64,000 nt of DNA. Source: Nitrospira sp. Lineage in GTDB: Bacteria > Nitrospirota > Nitrospiria > Nitrospirales > Nitrospiraceae. Made by a program: the position numbers and the translations under genes. Location of the stretch: assembly GCA_022226935.1 (NCBI GenBank), contig CP092081.1, forward strand, positions 3,019,335 to 3,083,334, in the 5' to 3' direction. The notes beneath the pieces are model-generated. The model made no database searches, had not been told where the DNA came from, and saw only the letters and a list, made by a program, of their open reading frames with translations. Below are positions 47,178 to 56,885 of this stretch, one piece after another. Each line of letters opens with the position of its first letter. Position 1 is the stretch's first letter.

Positions 47178-47891
47178 CTATTCACAGACCCGCTTTAAGA
47201 CTTCTTGATACGCCTCTTCGATTTTGCCCAGATCTTTCCGAAACCGGTCCTTGTCCATCGACTCTTTTGTGGTCTGATCCCAGAACCGGCAGGTGTCGGG
47301 AGAAATCTCGTCGGCGAGAATGAGTCGATTGTGAAAGACGCCGAACTCCAGTTTAAAATCCACCAGCAGCATACGGCGCTGTTTGAAGAAGGGTGACAAG
47401 ACCGCATTGATCTTGTGGCCCAATTCACGCATCTCCCGCAGCACCGCCGGCGTGGCGACGTTCAATACACGCAAATGATCGTCGTTCACCAGCGGATCGC
47501 CCAGTGCATCGTCCTTGTAATAAAATTCGATGATGGCCGGGTCGATGGCTGCGCCTTCCTTGAGGCCCAAGCGCTTCGCGAGGCTTCCCGCCACCACGTT
47601 CCGGACCACGACTTCCACCGGGACAATGGTCACCTTCTTGGTGAGCATCTCGCGGTCGCTCACCCGTTCGATGAAGTGGGTCTGAATCCCCTGCTGCTCG
47701 AGAAGTTTGAACAGCCGCTCCGACACCTTATTGTTGACCACCCCTTTATCGACGATGGTCCCACGCTTTTGCGCATTAAAAGCGGTGGCGTCGTCCTTGA
47801 AATACTGCAACACCTGATCCGGCCGTTCGGTCGTGAAAATTTTCTTCGCCTTGCCCTCGTAGAGCATCGTGCCTGCCGGTTCGCCAATCAT
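47178..47891 (-). CDS. purC: SAICAR synthetase
   Basis: The 237-residue enzyme joins CAIR and aspartate with ATP. Signatures seen: MLYEGKAKKIFTT, FKDDATAFNAQKRG, VVRNVVAGSLAKRLG, FKLEFGVF and LADEISPDTCRFWD. ATG 47891 follows AGGAGG. It starts 14 bp after the chlorite dismutase gene. Confidence 0.97.
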   Translation of the reverse strand: MIGEPAGTMLYEGKAKKIFTTERPDQVLQYFKDDATAFNAQKRGTIVDKGVVNNKVSERLFKLLEQQGIQTHFIERVSDREMLTKKVTIVPVEVVVRNVVAGSLAKRLGLKEGAAIDPAIIEFYYKDDALGDPLVNDDHLRVLNVATPAVLREMRELGHKINAVLSPFFKQRRMLLVDFKLEFGVFHNRLILADEISPDTCRFWDQTTKESMDKDRFRKDLGKIEEAYQEVLKRVCE

Positions 47892-47905
47892 CCTCGATCC
47901 TCCTA

Positions 47906-48700
47906 CTACCGCGCGAACAATTCCAGAATGTCGTCCAGCGGTCTGATCGTTCCCAGCAATGTGGGATGCCCAAACCGGCGGTCATGGCGGAATTCTTTCA
48001 CCTGTTCGAGAGCGCGGATCAAACTGTGAAAATCTTCCAGCTTGTCCGTCTCGAAATAGGTGATGAAGTCAAAGTCGTCCAGGCCGCTGGAATGATACAG
48101 TTTCCGTTTCACGGTATTGATGTAGGGCAGCGCCGCCTGCGTGTGTTCCTGCATGAGGGCCGTGCGGGTATCCTGATCCAGAGCCCACCACTCGGCATCT
48201 TTTCTGATCGGAATGACGATCGCATAGGACTGCGCCCCTGCCTCTGGCGTCGGCGACTGCAACGCGTGCTTCATCGGCTCAGGAAATCCCGGCGCATAGG
48301 CAGCCGGCTTGGTCAAGCCATGCAAATAACTCGTCGCAACCAGGTGACGGCCCAAACGGGTGCCCAATAAGGAGGTGAGAAACTGCTGCGTATCCGACAG
48401 GGCATGGGCATGGACGCGAAACATCAAGTCGGCATGGTCCGAGAGCCCGCGGAGCAAATACGATTCGATGCCGATCTTGTGCGAGAATTGCTCGATGAGC
48501 CCCTTCACTTCAGACACGGCGATGACGCGCGCTTCGCCGGTAAGATCCCACCAATCGTGATCCATCTGGAACGCGGCGAAGCTGCCATAGACGCCGGGCT
48601 GCGTCAGCAGGGCCTCCCGCTCGGTCGCACCGACCGACGACACGGCCGCCCCAAACACCAGGACCACCATCAGCACGATTCTCATCAGTGACGCAGCCAT
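47906..48700 (-). CDS. cld: Periplasmic chlorite dismutase (haem b)
   Basis: The 264-residue product has a signal peptide (about 1-25) and a chlorite dismutase dimeric alpha/beta-barrel. The proximal haem ligand His186 is in LMQEHTQAA and the distal arginine that marks true chlorite-degrading enzymes is Arg199 in NTVKRKLYHSSG, 13 residues later as in Nitrospira defluvii and Dechloromonas Cld. It converts chlorite to chloride and O2, detoxifying chlorite arising from chlorate side-reduction by nitrite oxidoreductase. Its start shares one base with the purB stop (TGATG). A later ATG (48685) is an alternative start. Confidence 0.93.
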   Translation of the reverse strand: MAASLMRIVLMVVLVFGAAVSSVGATEREALLTQPGVYGSFAAFQMDHDWWDLTGEARVIAVSEVKGLIEQFSHKIGIESYLLRGLSDHADLMFRVHAHALSDTQQFLTSLLGTRLGRHLVATSYLHGLTKPAAYAPGFPEPMKHALQSPTPEAGAQSYAIVIPIRKDAEWWALDQDTRTALMQEHTQAALPYINTVKRKLYHSSGLDDFDFITYFETDKLEDFHSLIRALEQVKEFRHDRRFGHPTLLGTIRPLDDILELFAR

Positions 48701-50034
48701 CAGGCACGCCCCTTTCGGCGTCGCGTCGCCGGGATCGCACGGGCGCCGAAGACCCGGCGAAACACTTGGTCGAGATGCCGCAGATAATACATGGGGTCGA
48801 AACAGGCCGTAATCTCACTCGGCTTCAAATGAGTCGTGATGAACGGATCCCTATTGACGAGTGCCTGAAATCCGACCCCGCCCTTCCACGCGGTCATGGC
48901 ATTGCGCTGGACCGCCTCATAAGACTCCTTGCGCTGGGCGCCCTTATCGATCAATGCGAGCAGGAGCCGCTGCGAATAGACCAACCCCCCCGTTAAATCC
49001 AGATTTCGCTGCATTCGCTCGGGATACACCACCAGATTCCTGACCAGGTCCGTGACGCGGGCCAGCATGTAATCGACCAGGATGGTACTGTCAGGCATGA
49101 TCACTCGCTCGACCGAGGAGTGGCTGATATCCCGTTCATGCCAAAGAGCGACATTTTCCATCGCCGCCAGACTGTTGCTGCGCACGAGACGCGCGAGACC
49201 GCACAGATTTTCCGAGGCAATCGGATTGCGCTTATGCGGCATCGCCGAGGAGCCCTTCTGGCCTTCGGAAAAGTATTCTTCCGCTTCCAGCACTTCCGTC
49301 CGCTGCAGATGGCGGATTTCCGTGGCGATTTTTTCGATGGTGGCCGCCAGCAACGCTAATGCGGACGCATAGGCCGCATGCCGATCGCGCTGGACGATTT
49401 GATTCGAGACGGGGTCCGAGACCAGCCCCATCTTGGCACAGACATATTCTTCGATTTCCGGCCCCTGATGCGCGAACGTCCCCATCGCGCCGGAAAGTTT
49501 GCCGACGGCAATGTCCTTCCTGGCCGCCAGAAGCCTGGTCCGGTGCCGGCACGCCTCTTCATACCAGATGGCCAACTTAAATCCGAATGACACCGGCTCG
49601 CCATGGATGCCATGCGAGCGGCCGACCATCACCGTATGGCGATGTTCCAGCGCGCGTTTTTTCAGGACGCCAATCAACTCATCAAGATCTTCCAGGATGA
49701 GATCGAGCGCCTCGGTCATTTGCACGGCCAGCGACGTATCGACGATATCCGACGAGGTGAGCCCCATGTGGAGAAAGCGATGTTCTGGCCCGACAGACGC
49801 CATCAGTGATTCGAGAAAGGCGATGACATCGTGTTTCGTCACCTTTTCGATTTCGGCGATACGCGCCACATCGATCTTCGCTTTTTTGCGGATCTTTGCG
49901 CTCGTGCCACGCGGAATCTGTCCGGCCCGCTCAAACGCCGCGCAAGCCTGCAACTCGACTTCCAACCAAATCTCGTACTTGTGTGTGAGGTCCCAAATCG
50001 CGCTCATGCGCGGGCGGGTATATCGCTCAATCAT
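48700..50034 (-). CDS. purB: Adenylosuccinate lyase
   Basis: The 444-residue enzyme splits SAICAR-derived succinyl compounds and adenylosuccinate. It begins MIERYTRPRMSAIW, has SSDIVDTSLAVQM and GRSHGIHGEPVSFG and the fumarase/ASL signature GSSAMPHKRNPIASE. It leads the run purB-cld-purC-membrane protein-purS. Confidence 0.97.
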   Translation of the reverse strand: MIERYTRPRMSAIWDLTHKYEIWLEVELQACAAFERAGQIPRGTSAKIRKKAKIDVARIAEIEKVTKHDVIAFLESLMASVGPEHRFLHMGLTSSDIVDTSLAVQMTEALDLILEDLDELIGVLKKRALEHRHTVMVGRSHGIHGEPVSFGFKLAIWYEEACRHRTRLLAARKDIAVGKLSGAMGTFAHQGPEIEEYVCAKMGLVSDPVSNQIVQRDRHAAYASALALLAATIEKIATEIRHLQRTEVLEAEEYFSEGQKGSSAMPHKRNPIASENLCGLARLVRSNSLAAMENVALWHERDISHSSVERVIMPDSTILVDYMLARVTDLVRNLVVYPERMQRNLDLTGGLVYSQRLLLALIDKGAQRKESYEAVQRNAMTAWKGGVGFQALVNRDPFITTHLKPSEITACFDPMYYLRHLDQVFRRVFGARAIPATRRRKGRA

Positions 50035-50054
50035 CTCTTCCTCGTTGTGCGTCG

Positions 50055-50161
50055 CTCGTGAAGCGTTGTTCGGAAATCCGGGTGAAGTTCAATGAGGATG
50101 CATCATTGAAAATGAACATGCACCCGTAAGACGAGATACGTTTCACGTTTCACGTTTCACG
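50055..50161. repeat. Dispersed palindromic repeat, copy 2 (entering nusB)
   Basis: Left arm CTCGTGAAGCGT (50055-50066) and right arm CGAGATACGTTTCACG (50132-50147) match the arms of the copy at 16748-16825. The right arm expands into three 7-bp units (ACGTTTC), 50138-50158. The nusB stop codon (50143-50145) lies inside the repeat, so its last residues KRET are encoded by it. Confidence 0.7.
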
Positions 50162-50616
50162 CTCTCTTCACTCCCCACAACCGGCAATTCCGGAAACGCG
50201 CGTTTCCGTTCCAGGCGGCTGTCCGACCCGAGCACCTTGTCGAGAATGCCGTTCACAAACTTGGAGGCCTCTTCATCGCCGAAACTTTTCGCCAGCTCGA
50301 TCGCCTCATTCAGCGTCACCTTCGCCGGCACTTCAGGGACATAGAGCAGTTCAAAACAGCCCAGCCGAAGAATATTCCGATCGATGATGGGCATGCGGCC
50401 GACCTTCCAATTGGTGGCATGGGTCCCGATCAACACGTCGAGTTCTTTCTTCTGCTCTCTTACCCCGGCGACGAGGCGTTCGGCAAAGACCCGCAACTCT
50501 TCTGTGAGCGGATATTGAGTCCAAAAATCGTCCAGCCACGGACCGGCCTGGCCATGAATGTCGTATTGAAAGAGAATCTGTACCGCCCGTTCACGGGCTT
50601 GGTGTCGAGAAGCCAT
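50143..50616 (-). CDS. nusB: Transcription antitermination factor NusB
   Basis: The 157-residue protein starts [22 protein letters not shown] and has [34 protein letters not shown] and [30 protein letters not shown], standard NusB segments. Its C-terminal dozen residues are non-conserved and partly made of a dispersed repeat. It follows ribH by 13 bp, the usual ribH-nusB order, and acts on boxA of the rRNA leader. Confidence 0.95.
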   Translation of the reverse strand: MASRHQARERAVQILFQYDIHGQAGPWLDDFWTQYPLTEELRVFAERLVAGVREQKKELDVLIGTHATNWKVGRMPIIDRNILRLGCFELLYVPEVPAKVTLNEAIELAKSFGDEEASKFVNGILDKVLGSDSRLERKRAFPELPVVGSEESVKRET

Positions 50617-50629
50617 AAGACCACGCCGG

Positions 50630-51169
50630 TCAGCGTTTCGCCCTCGCGGCCGTTCGTCCGGCTTTTCGTGGAGAGGAAACCGGCGGCATGTCTTCGCTCC
50701 CTACTTTCTTGAGTTGTCGCATCACATTGACCATCTCGATGGCTGTCTTGGCCGCATCGGCGCCACGATTGAGCTTCGCCGGATCCGCGCGTTCAATCGC
50801 TTGCGCCACCGTGTCGGTCGTGAGCACCCCAAAAATCACCGGCAGATTCGATTCCATCGACGCCTGCAGGATGCCCCGGCACACCTCGGTGCTGATGTAT
50901 TCAAAATGGGGCGTGTCGCCTCGAATGACGGCCCCGAGACAGATAACCGCGTCGAATCGACCGGACCGGGCGAGTTGTCGGGCCACGAGCGGAATTTCGA
51001 ACGCACCGGGCACGCGCACCACCTCGATCGCCTCGTCCGATGCTCCGGCTTTGGTCAGCGCTTTGACGCATTCGGTCAGCAGGCGGCTGGTCACGAACTT
51101 ATTGAACTTGCTGGCGACGATCCCGACAGTCAAACCCGTCGCGTCTTGGGAGCCCTTGCGAAGCTTCAT
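50630..51169 (-). CDS. ribH: 6,7-dimethyl-8-ribityllumazine synthase
   Basis: The 179-residue enzyme joins the DHBP and ribityl intermediates to the lumazine. From ATG 51169: [51 protein letters not shown] and [15 protein letters not shown]. The Lys/Arg-rich tail ([13 protein letters not shown]) extends beyond the usual end. Upstream is ribBA. Confidence 0.95.
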   Translation of the reverse strand: MKLRKGSQDATGLTVGIVASKFNKFVTSRLLTECVKALTKAGASDEAIEVVRVPGAFEIPLVARQLARSGRFDAVICLGAVIRGDTPHFEYISTEVCRGILQASMESNLPVIFGVLTTDTVAQAIERADPAKLNRGADAAKTAIEMVNVMRQLKKVGSEDMPPVSSPRKAGRTAARAKR

Positions 51170-51318
51170 AGAGTGCAATACCGATTCACACGTTTCATGG
51201 ATTGCGCGTGCGCCGAAGAAAGAGGGGGATCATACCTGGAAACACCCTCAAATGGCTACACGTTTCAGGCGCGCCCCTTCCTACAGAAACGCGCCGGAGC
51301 TGAGTCGCAGCGGATGCG

Positions 51319-52527
51319 TCAGACTTTTTTCAACAAGTGGCCGAGTTTGGCCTTTTTGGTGCGGAGATATTTTTCATTGTGCGCGCAAGGGGTAATCTCG
51401 ATCGGCACTCGCTCGACCACCTTTAGTCCGTACCCGTCGACCCCGACAATCTTGCGCGGGTTATTGGTCAGTACACGGATTTGATGCAATCCGAGATTGA
51501 CGAGAATCTGCGCGCCGACTCCGTAGTCTCGCAGGTCGGCTTTGAATCCCAATTTGAGATTGGCTTCGACTGTGTCACTGCCCTGGTCTTGTAATCCATA
51601 GGCTTTGATCTTGTTCAGCAACCCGATACCGCGTCCTTCCTGCTTATTCAAATAGAGGAGCACGCCGCGTCCCTCTTTTTGAATGATCTCCATTGCCCGA
51701 TGCAACTGGTCGCGACAATCGCACCGTACAGACCCCAGGACTTCTGCCGTCAGACAACCGGAATGGACACGCACGAGCGTCGGCTTCTCGTCGACTGGCC
51801 CCTTCACCAAGGCAATGTGCGTTGCCCCGTCGACTTCGCTTTCGAAGGCAATCGCTTCAAAATCACCGAACATGGTCGGCAAAAATGCACTGGCCGCCCT
51901 CCGCACAAAGGTCTCGCGACGCATCCGATACTCAATCAACGATTTGATCGTCACCATCTTCAATTTGTGCCGTTTGGCGAACTTGGTTAACTCGGCCACG
52001 CGCGCCATCGTCCCGTCTTCATTCATGATCTCGCAAATGACTCCTGCGGGATAGAGTCCGGCTAATCGCGCCAGGTCCACCGACCCTTCGGTCTGGCCCG
52101 CGCGTCGGAGTACGCCGCCGACTTGCGATTTGAGAGGAAAAATATGACCGGGACGAGCGAGATCGGCCGGCGAAGAACGGGGATCGATGGCAGCATGGAT
52201 CGTCGTCGCGCGGTCGGCCGCCGAAATGCCCGTCGTGATGCCTTTGCGTGCATCGATCGACACCGTGAAGGCGGTGCCAAAGGTGGCGGTATTCTCCGCA
52301 GCCTGCGGGGTCAGCTGCAGTTCCTCCACCCGCTCCGGCGTCAGGGCCAGACAGATCAACCCGCGCGCATGTTTGGCCATGAAGTTGACCGCCTGGGGCG
52401 TGACCTTGCTGGCCGCCATCACGAGGTCACCCTCGTTCTCGCGATCTTCATCATCGACGAGGATGATGAACTTGCCCTTCTTGATGTCTCGGATGGCCTC
52501 TTCGATCGAATTAAACGGTGTCGCCAT
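51319..52527 (-). CDS. ribBA: Bifunctional RibB/RibA (DHBP synthase / GTP cyclohydrolase II)
   Basis: The 402-residue fusion catalyses both committing steps of riboflavin synthesis. Residues 1-205 are DHBP synthase ([34 protein letters not shown]). Residues 206-402 are GTP cyclohydrolase II with the zinc ligands in [14 protein letters not shown] and the [18 protein letters not shown] motif. No FMN riboswitch is recognisable in the short upstream gap. Confidence 0.96.
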   Translation of the reverse strand: MATPFNSIEEAIRDIKKGKFIILVDDEDRENEGDLVMAASKVTPQAVNFMAKHARGLICLALTPERVEELQLTPQAAENTATFGTAFTVSIDARKGITTGISAADRATTIHAAIDPRSSPADLARPGHIFPLKSQVGGVLRRAGQTEGSVDLARLAGLYPAGVICEIMNEDGTMARVAELTKFAKRHKLKMVTIKSLIEYRMRRETFVRRAASAFLPTMFGDFEAIAFESEVDGATHIALVKGPVDEKPTLVRVHSGCLTAEVLGSVRCDCRDQLHRAMEIIQKEGRGVLLYLNKQEGRGIGLLNKIKAYGLQDQGSDTVEANLKLGFKADLRDYGVGAQILVNLGLHQIRVLTNNPRKIVGVDGYGLKVVERVPIEITPCAHNEKYLRTKKAKLGHLLKKV

Positions 52528-52591
52528 AGTCCCTCAATTGTACAGACCGGCCTGCGTGGGTGCCCAGCTAACTCTTTTCAATCCATACCTG

Positions 52592-53833
52592 TCAACGGGA
52601 AAAACCTTCGGCATTCGGGGCCTGCGCGACCGCCTGGGGGCGCCACCGCAAGGCCGAGCCGACCGTCATCGCGGCGGCAACGCTTACCAGCGCCAATCCG
52701 AAGAACCCCGGCAGGAATGTTCCCGTACCTTCCCGTAATAATCCGAATCCGATCGGCACAAAGAATCCACCGATTCCTCCTGCGGACCCCACCAGGCCCG
52801 ACGCTAGACCGATATCCTTGGGAAACCACTCGGAGACGATTTGAAAGATCACGCCGTTGCCGAATCCCATTACAGCGATCGTCACCATCAGCAGGCTCGT
52901 CAGCCAAGGCAATGCGGGAAGGGCCCCCGCTAACGCCGTCACCAGAGCAAGCGCGATAAACACGCCCGCCAGCACCGGGAGGCCGCCCCAGCGATCCGCC
53001 ACATATCCGCCCACCGGGCGGATCAAGCTGCCGATCAATCCACAGAGCGCGGCAATGGCCCCACCGACAATCGGGTCGCTCCCGTAGTGGTCATGCAGCA
53101 GCACCGGGAGAAAACTCGTCAGACCGACGAATCCGCCGAACGTAATGGCATACACGAGGCAGAGCCAGTAGACGGAGGGGACTTGCACCATTCCCCAGGC
53201 CTGCTGCCACCAGACGCCTCCTGCGGCGGAGCGAACACGCGGTTCTTCCCGCACCACCCGGGCGAACAGGCCGATGGTCAGCAAAATTGGAAGCGCCATG
53301 ATCCCACAGGCCCCATGCCATCCTAGCTGCTCCTCCCATCGAGGCGCCAGCAGAAGGACTAACACCGTTCCGATATTGCCGGACGCGACCAATCCCAACA
53401 CCAAGCCTTGATGAGCGGCCGGATAGGCTCGACTGGCCACCGGCATAGCCACCGCAAAACTTGCCCCTCCGGCACCCAGGAGCAAGGCGATGGCGAGCAG
53501 CTCTACGTACTGTGTTCCGCTGAGCGCCGCCCACAGGACCGCGATCAGTTGCAGTCCCAATACCCACAAACCGGTTCGTTTGGCTCCACACCAGTCGCAG
53601 GCCCAGCCGGTCACAACTCGCAGCAGCGCACCACCCAGAAGCGGGAGCCCCACCACCACACTCTGTTGCGTCGCCGTCAGGTGGAGGTCTGCGCCCATCG
53701 GCACTGCCAGCGCTCCGAAGAGCACCCACACCATGAAACTCACAGTGAGATGCAGCCAGGCACCTGCCAAGGTCGGCCAATGCCCGCTACGCAGGGCTAT
53801 TCCTAATGTGCTGACATTCCCTAACGACTTCAT
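52592..53833 (-). CDS. narK: NNP-family nitrate/nitrite transporter (MFS)
   Basis: The 413-residue protein has about 12 membrane helices. The nitrate-signature motifs are visible in helices 5 (LLLGAGGASFAVAMPVASRAYP) and 11 (GNGVIFQIVSEWFPKDIGLASGLVGSAGGIGGF). It probably exports or imports nitrate or nitrite. In a nitrite oxidiser it would supply nitrite for assimilation or move nitrate. It stands alone, divergent from rpoH. Confidence 0.9.
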   Translation of the reverse strand: MKSLGNVSTLGIALRSGHWPTLAGAWLHLTVSFMVWVLFGALAVPMGADLHLTATQQSVVVGLPLLGGALLRVVTGWACDWCGAKRTGLWVLGLQLIAVLWAALSGTQYVELLAIALLLGAGGASFAVAMPVASRAYPAAHQGLVLGLVASGNIGTVLVLLLAPRWEEQLGWHGACGIMALPILLTIGLFARVVREEPRVRSAAGGVWWQQAWGMVQVPSVYWLCLVYAITFGGFVGLTSFLPVLLHDHYGSDPIVGGAIAALCGLIGSLIRPVGGYVADRWGGLPVLAGVFIALALVTALAGALPALPWLTSLLMVTIAVMGFGNGVIFQIVSEWFPKDIGLASGLVGSAGGIGGFFVPIGFGLLREGTGTFLPGFFGLALVSVAAAMTVGSALRWRPQAVAQAPNAEGFSR

Positions 53834-53886
53834 CTTGCGCGGCCTGATCCTTTACCATGCCATTCGTTTTTTATCATCACCCACGC

Positions 53887-53916
53887 ACTATACGAGGCGC
53901 GATTTCAGAGACGCAA
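53887..53916 (-). promoter_or_regulatory. Possible promoter of the NNP transporter gene
   Basis: Minus strand: -35 TTGCGT (53916-53911), 18 nt, -10 TATAGT (53892-53887), 54 bp before the start codon. Confidence 0.45.
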
Positions 53917-53948
53917 GCGAGGCAGGAACGGCTCGGCCCGGCTCATTG

Positions 53949-53976
53949 TTGCCCGGCACCCGACATCTGGTATAGT
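53949..53976 (+). promoter_or_regulatory. Probable promoter of rpoH
   Basis: -35 TTGCCC (53949-53954), 16 nt, -10 TATAGT (53971-53976), 30 bp before ATG 54007. Confidence 0.5.
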
Positions 53977-54006
53977 CAGCTCCTGTATCCTAGAGATTCG
54001 ACTCGC

Positions 54007-55032
54007 ATGACGCAGCGTAAGCCAAAGCATAATTCCCAGCCCGACTTAAATGCGGACCTGGACCAAGACGACGGCCTTGAACCCGAGGCCCTGGAGCCAA
54101 CGGACGAGGAAGTGTCTGAAGAACATCAGGAGGCCGAACGGCACCCGTCAAAGGAGCCGGAGTCCGCTCCGTTAAGCACGTCCCTGGTCCCCGTCACAAC
54201 CCTGCAACAATATCTGACGGAAATTCGCCGCTACCCCTACCTCAGCAAGGAAGAAGAGTTACGCCTCTTCGAAGAGTATCAGCTGCGCGGAAGCCGTGAT
54301 GCGGCGATGAAACTCATTTTGGCCAATCTGCGGGTCTCCGTCTCCATCGCCTCCGAATACCTGCACACGGGCGCCGACCATATGGACCTGATCCAGGAAG
54401 GCAACGTCGGGCTGCTACAGGCGATCAAGAAATTCGACCCGACGAAAAATGTGCGCTTTTATGCCTACGCGGCTTGGTGGTCCAGGGCCTACATCCTCCG
54501 CTACCTGCTGAACACCTACCGGCTGATCAAGGTGGGCACCACGCAGGATCAGCGCAAGCTCTTCTACAATCTAAAGAAGGAAAAGGCCAAGCTCGAACGC
54601 GAAGGCTTCGCGCCCGACAGCAAGCTGTTGGCCGATCGCCTGAATGTGCGGGAACGCGATGTCATCGAGATGGATCAGCGACTCGGCAGCTGGGAACTGT
54701 CGCTGGATCAGCCCATCGGCCAGGAACACGACGGCACACTGATGGACGTGTTGCCTGCGCATGAACAGCCGGCCGATGAGAAACTCGCCGACACGCAGCT
54801 GAAGGCGCTCTTTCGGCGCAAGCTGGCGGAGTTCACCAAAACGCTCGACGAGCGCGAAGAGGACATTCTCCGCAACCGCATCCTCTCCGAAACCCCGCTC
54901 ACCCTCGAAGACATGGGCGCGAAATACGGCATCACCAAAGAACGCACCCGGCAATTGGAGGCACGAATCATCACGCGGCTGCGGGACTTCATCAAAAAGG
55001 ATGTGAAGGACTTTGACCGGCTCCGGATGTAA
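54007..55032 (+). CDS. rpoH: RNA polymerase sigma factor, RpoH (sigma-32) type
   Basis: The 341-residue factor starts at ATG 54007; the first ~55 residues are acidic and non-conserved. Then follow region 1.2 (TTLQQYLTEIRRYPYLSKEEELRL), region 2 (LANLRVSVSIASEYLHTGADHMDLIQEGNVGLLQAIKKFDP, YAAWWSRAYI), the RpoH box (QRKLFYNLKKEK) that distinguishes RpoH from RpoD/RpoS, and region 4 (ETPLTLEDMGAKYGITKERTRQLEARI). It would direct transcription of heat-shock genes; groES-groEL lie 1.9 kb downstream. Confidence 0.9.
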   Translation: MTQRKPKHNSQPDLNADLDQDDGLEPEALEPTDEEVSEEHQEAERHPSKEPESAPLSTSLVPVTTLQQYLTEIRRYPYLSKEEELRLFEEYQLRGSRDAAMKLILANLRVSVSIASEYLHTGADHMDLIQEGNVGLLQAIKKFDPTKNVRFYAYAAWWSRAYILRYLLNTYRLIKVGTTQDQRKLFYNLKKEKAKLEREGFAPDSKLLADRLNVRERDVIEMDQRLGSWELSLDQPIGQEHDGTLMDVLPAHEQPADEKLADTQLKALFRRKLAEFTKTLDEREEDILRNRILSETPLTLEDMGAKYGITKERTRQLEARIITRLRDFIKKDVKDFDRLRM

Positions 55033-56572
55033 GGCAGGATCTCGCATCAGAATCGTGCTCACCCTTCTGATGCTCGCGATCCTCGTCGAATCCGTCTGTA
55101 CAGGCTCCCCCCACGCCGCTTCCCCCATCACCATGGAAAATGCGCGGCCCGGCCAATCCGACTGGGTCTTGACCAATCCCGCCGATCATGAAGTCGAAGG
55201 GTATGCCTCGGCCACCAGCATCCAACGCGGCGAGCCGCTTCGCCTGTACATTCACAGCATCGATCCGAGGGTGACGGTCGACATCTATCGCATGGGGTGG
55301 TATGGCGGGGCAGGGGCCCGATTGGTCCAGGGAGCCATCAACCTGCCAGGCATTCGACAACCCATGCCCACACCAGATCCTGTGACCGGCCTCATCGAAT
55401 GCCAGTGGCAAGTGTCGTACACCCTGAACACGGAATCACACGAACGGAACGACTGGCTGAGCGGCGTGTACCTCGCGAAGCTGACCAGCTCGCCGAGCGG
55501 CAAACAGAGCTATATCATCTTCGTGGTGAGGGAAGATAACCGGCCCTCGGATTTTCTCTTTCAATCGAGCGTTACCACCTTTCAGGCCTACAACAATTGG
55601 GGCGGGAAATCGACGTATCCGTCCAACAGCCGGGACGAGCAATGGGCACGAAAGGTTTCATTCAGCCGTCCCTATGCCCGCAGCCAGCATCCCCAGGGCG
55701 GGAGCGGCACCGGAGCGGGGGAATTCCTGACTGCTATGTCGATTCATCCGACCCGTGCCCTCTCCACTGCCGGGTGGGAATACAACATGGTGCGATGGCT
55801 GGAGCGGAATGGATACGATGTGACCTATAGCACCGACATCGATACCCATACCCAGGCGGAATTCTGGAAGGGACACAAGGCGTGGCTGTCGATCGGGCAT
55901 GACGAATACTGGTCAGCCGAGATGCGACGCCATGTCGAAGCGGCTCGAGACCAAGGTGTCGGGCTGGGCTTTTTTTCCGCCAATACTTGCTACTGGCAGA
56001 TCAGACTGGAGCCCAGCGCTCTCACCGGCGAGCCCAACCGGACTATGGTGAGCTATAAAGAAGTGGCGCTCCAGGAGGACCCCTTGGCGCTGGATGGCGA
56101 TCCATTAAACGATCAGTTCATCACCGTCCAATGGCGCGAATCCCCGGTTCAGCGCCCAGAACATAGACTATTGGGCGTCATGTACGGGACCGTCCCGATC
56201 GATGGAGACATTCTCATCACCCAGCCAGACCATCCCCTGTTTAAGGGTGTGGACCTGCCACCAGACCATCGTCTTCCCGGTCTCCTGGGATACGAAATCG
56301 ACCAGGTATTCGCCGATGGACCACCCGGCTTAACCGTCCTGGCGCATTCCTCCTATCAGAAGGACGGGCAGATGATTTATGGGGACATGACCCTGTACGA
56401 GGCCCCCAGCGGCGCTTCCGTATTTGCCGCCGGGACCATTCAATGGAGCTGGGGCCTGGATGACTACCATGCGCCAACCTTGCGGACCGCCCGATCCAGC
56501 CTCGCAGCGAAAGCAATTACCGGCAACGTGTTGAGATTGCTGGCCTCATCTCCTTCCCGCCCGGTTCACTAG
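55013..56572 (+). CDS. Exported N,N-dimethylformamidase beta-subunit-like protein
   Basis: From a TTG at 55013 (preceded by GAAGGA) the 519-residue product overlaps rpoH by 20 bp; GTG 55055 or ATG 55070 are alternatives. It has a signal peptide (IRIVLTLLMLAILVES...HAAS). The body matches the large subunit of dimethylformamidase: Ig-like start (DWVLTNPADHEVEGYAS), YNNWGGKSTYPSN, GWEYNMVRWLERNGYDVTYSTDID, SIGHDEYWSAEMRRHVE and FSANTCYWQIRLE. Such domains occur widely in secreted proteins with no known substrate. Overlap with rpoH suggests coupled expression. Confidence 0.8.
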   Translation: MTGSGCKAGSRIRIVLTLLMLAILVESVCTGSPHAASPITMENARPGQSDWVLTNPADHEVEGYASATSIQRGEPLRLYIHSIDPRVTVDIYRMGWYGGAGARLVQGAINLPGIRQPMPTPDPVTGLIECQWQVSYTLNTESHERNDWLSGVYLAKLTSSPSGKQSYIIFVVREDNRPSDFLFQSSVTTFQAYNNWGGKSTYPSNSRDEQWARKVSFSRPYARSQHPQGGSGTGAGEFLTAMSIHPTRALSTAGWEYNMVRWLERNGYDVTYSTDIDTHTQAEFWKGHKAWLSIGHDEYWSAEMRRHVEAARDQGVGLGFFSANTCYWQIRLEPSALTGEPNRTMVSYKEVALQEDPLALDGDPLNDQFITVQWRESPVQRPEHRLLGVMYGTVPIDGDILITQPDHPLFKGVDLPPDHRLPGLLGYEIDQVFADGPPGLTVLAHSSYQKDGQMIYGDMTLYEAPSGASVFAAGTIQWSWGLDDYHAPTLRTARSSLAAKAITGNVLRLLASSPSRPVH

Positions 56573-56885
56573 CAATACCGGCCGGCGCCTCCACCTCCTC
56601 AGACTCCCCGAGCTGGTAGGCCACAACGACGCATTTCCCAAACCCGTCGCCAGCTGATCCCGTGCGAAATTCGTAGAATCAACAACTTGCGCGGCACTTT
56701 CTCATTGCATCTCGCGGAAGAATAATTTTATAGTCCATCCATTGACTTCCCTCGTCATAGCGCTATCTATGACTCGAGTTTTCTGCAGGTAGCCCTTGCA
56801 GTAACACGTCAGAGCTGAATTTCCAGCTTTCACACAACTGTACATCAGGGCCTCGACGCTCATTAATCTAGAAGGAGGATTGGGT
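56573..56885. other. Leader region of groES-groEL
   Basis: No gene. A weak promoter candidate is TTGACT (56742-56747), 16 nt, TATCTA (56764-56769). I looked for a CIRCE element (TTAGCACTC-N9-GAGTGCTAA) and for a sigma-32 CTTGAA...CCCCAT pair and saw neither clearly. Confidence 0.4.

Noticed and set aside
52528-52591. FMN riboswitch before ribBA
   Set aside because: The gap is only 64 bp and lacks the conserved FMN element sequences.
56573-56885. CIRCE operator or sigma-32 promoter before groES
   Set aside because: Neither inverted TTAGCACTC arms nor a CTTGAA/CCCCAT pair could be found.
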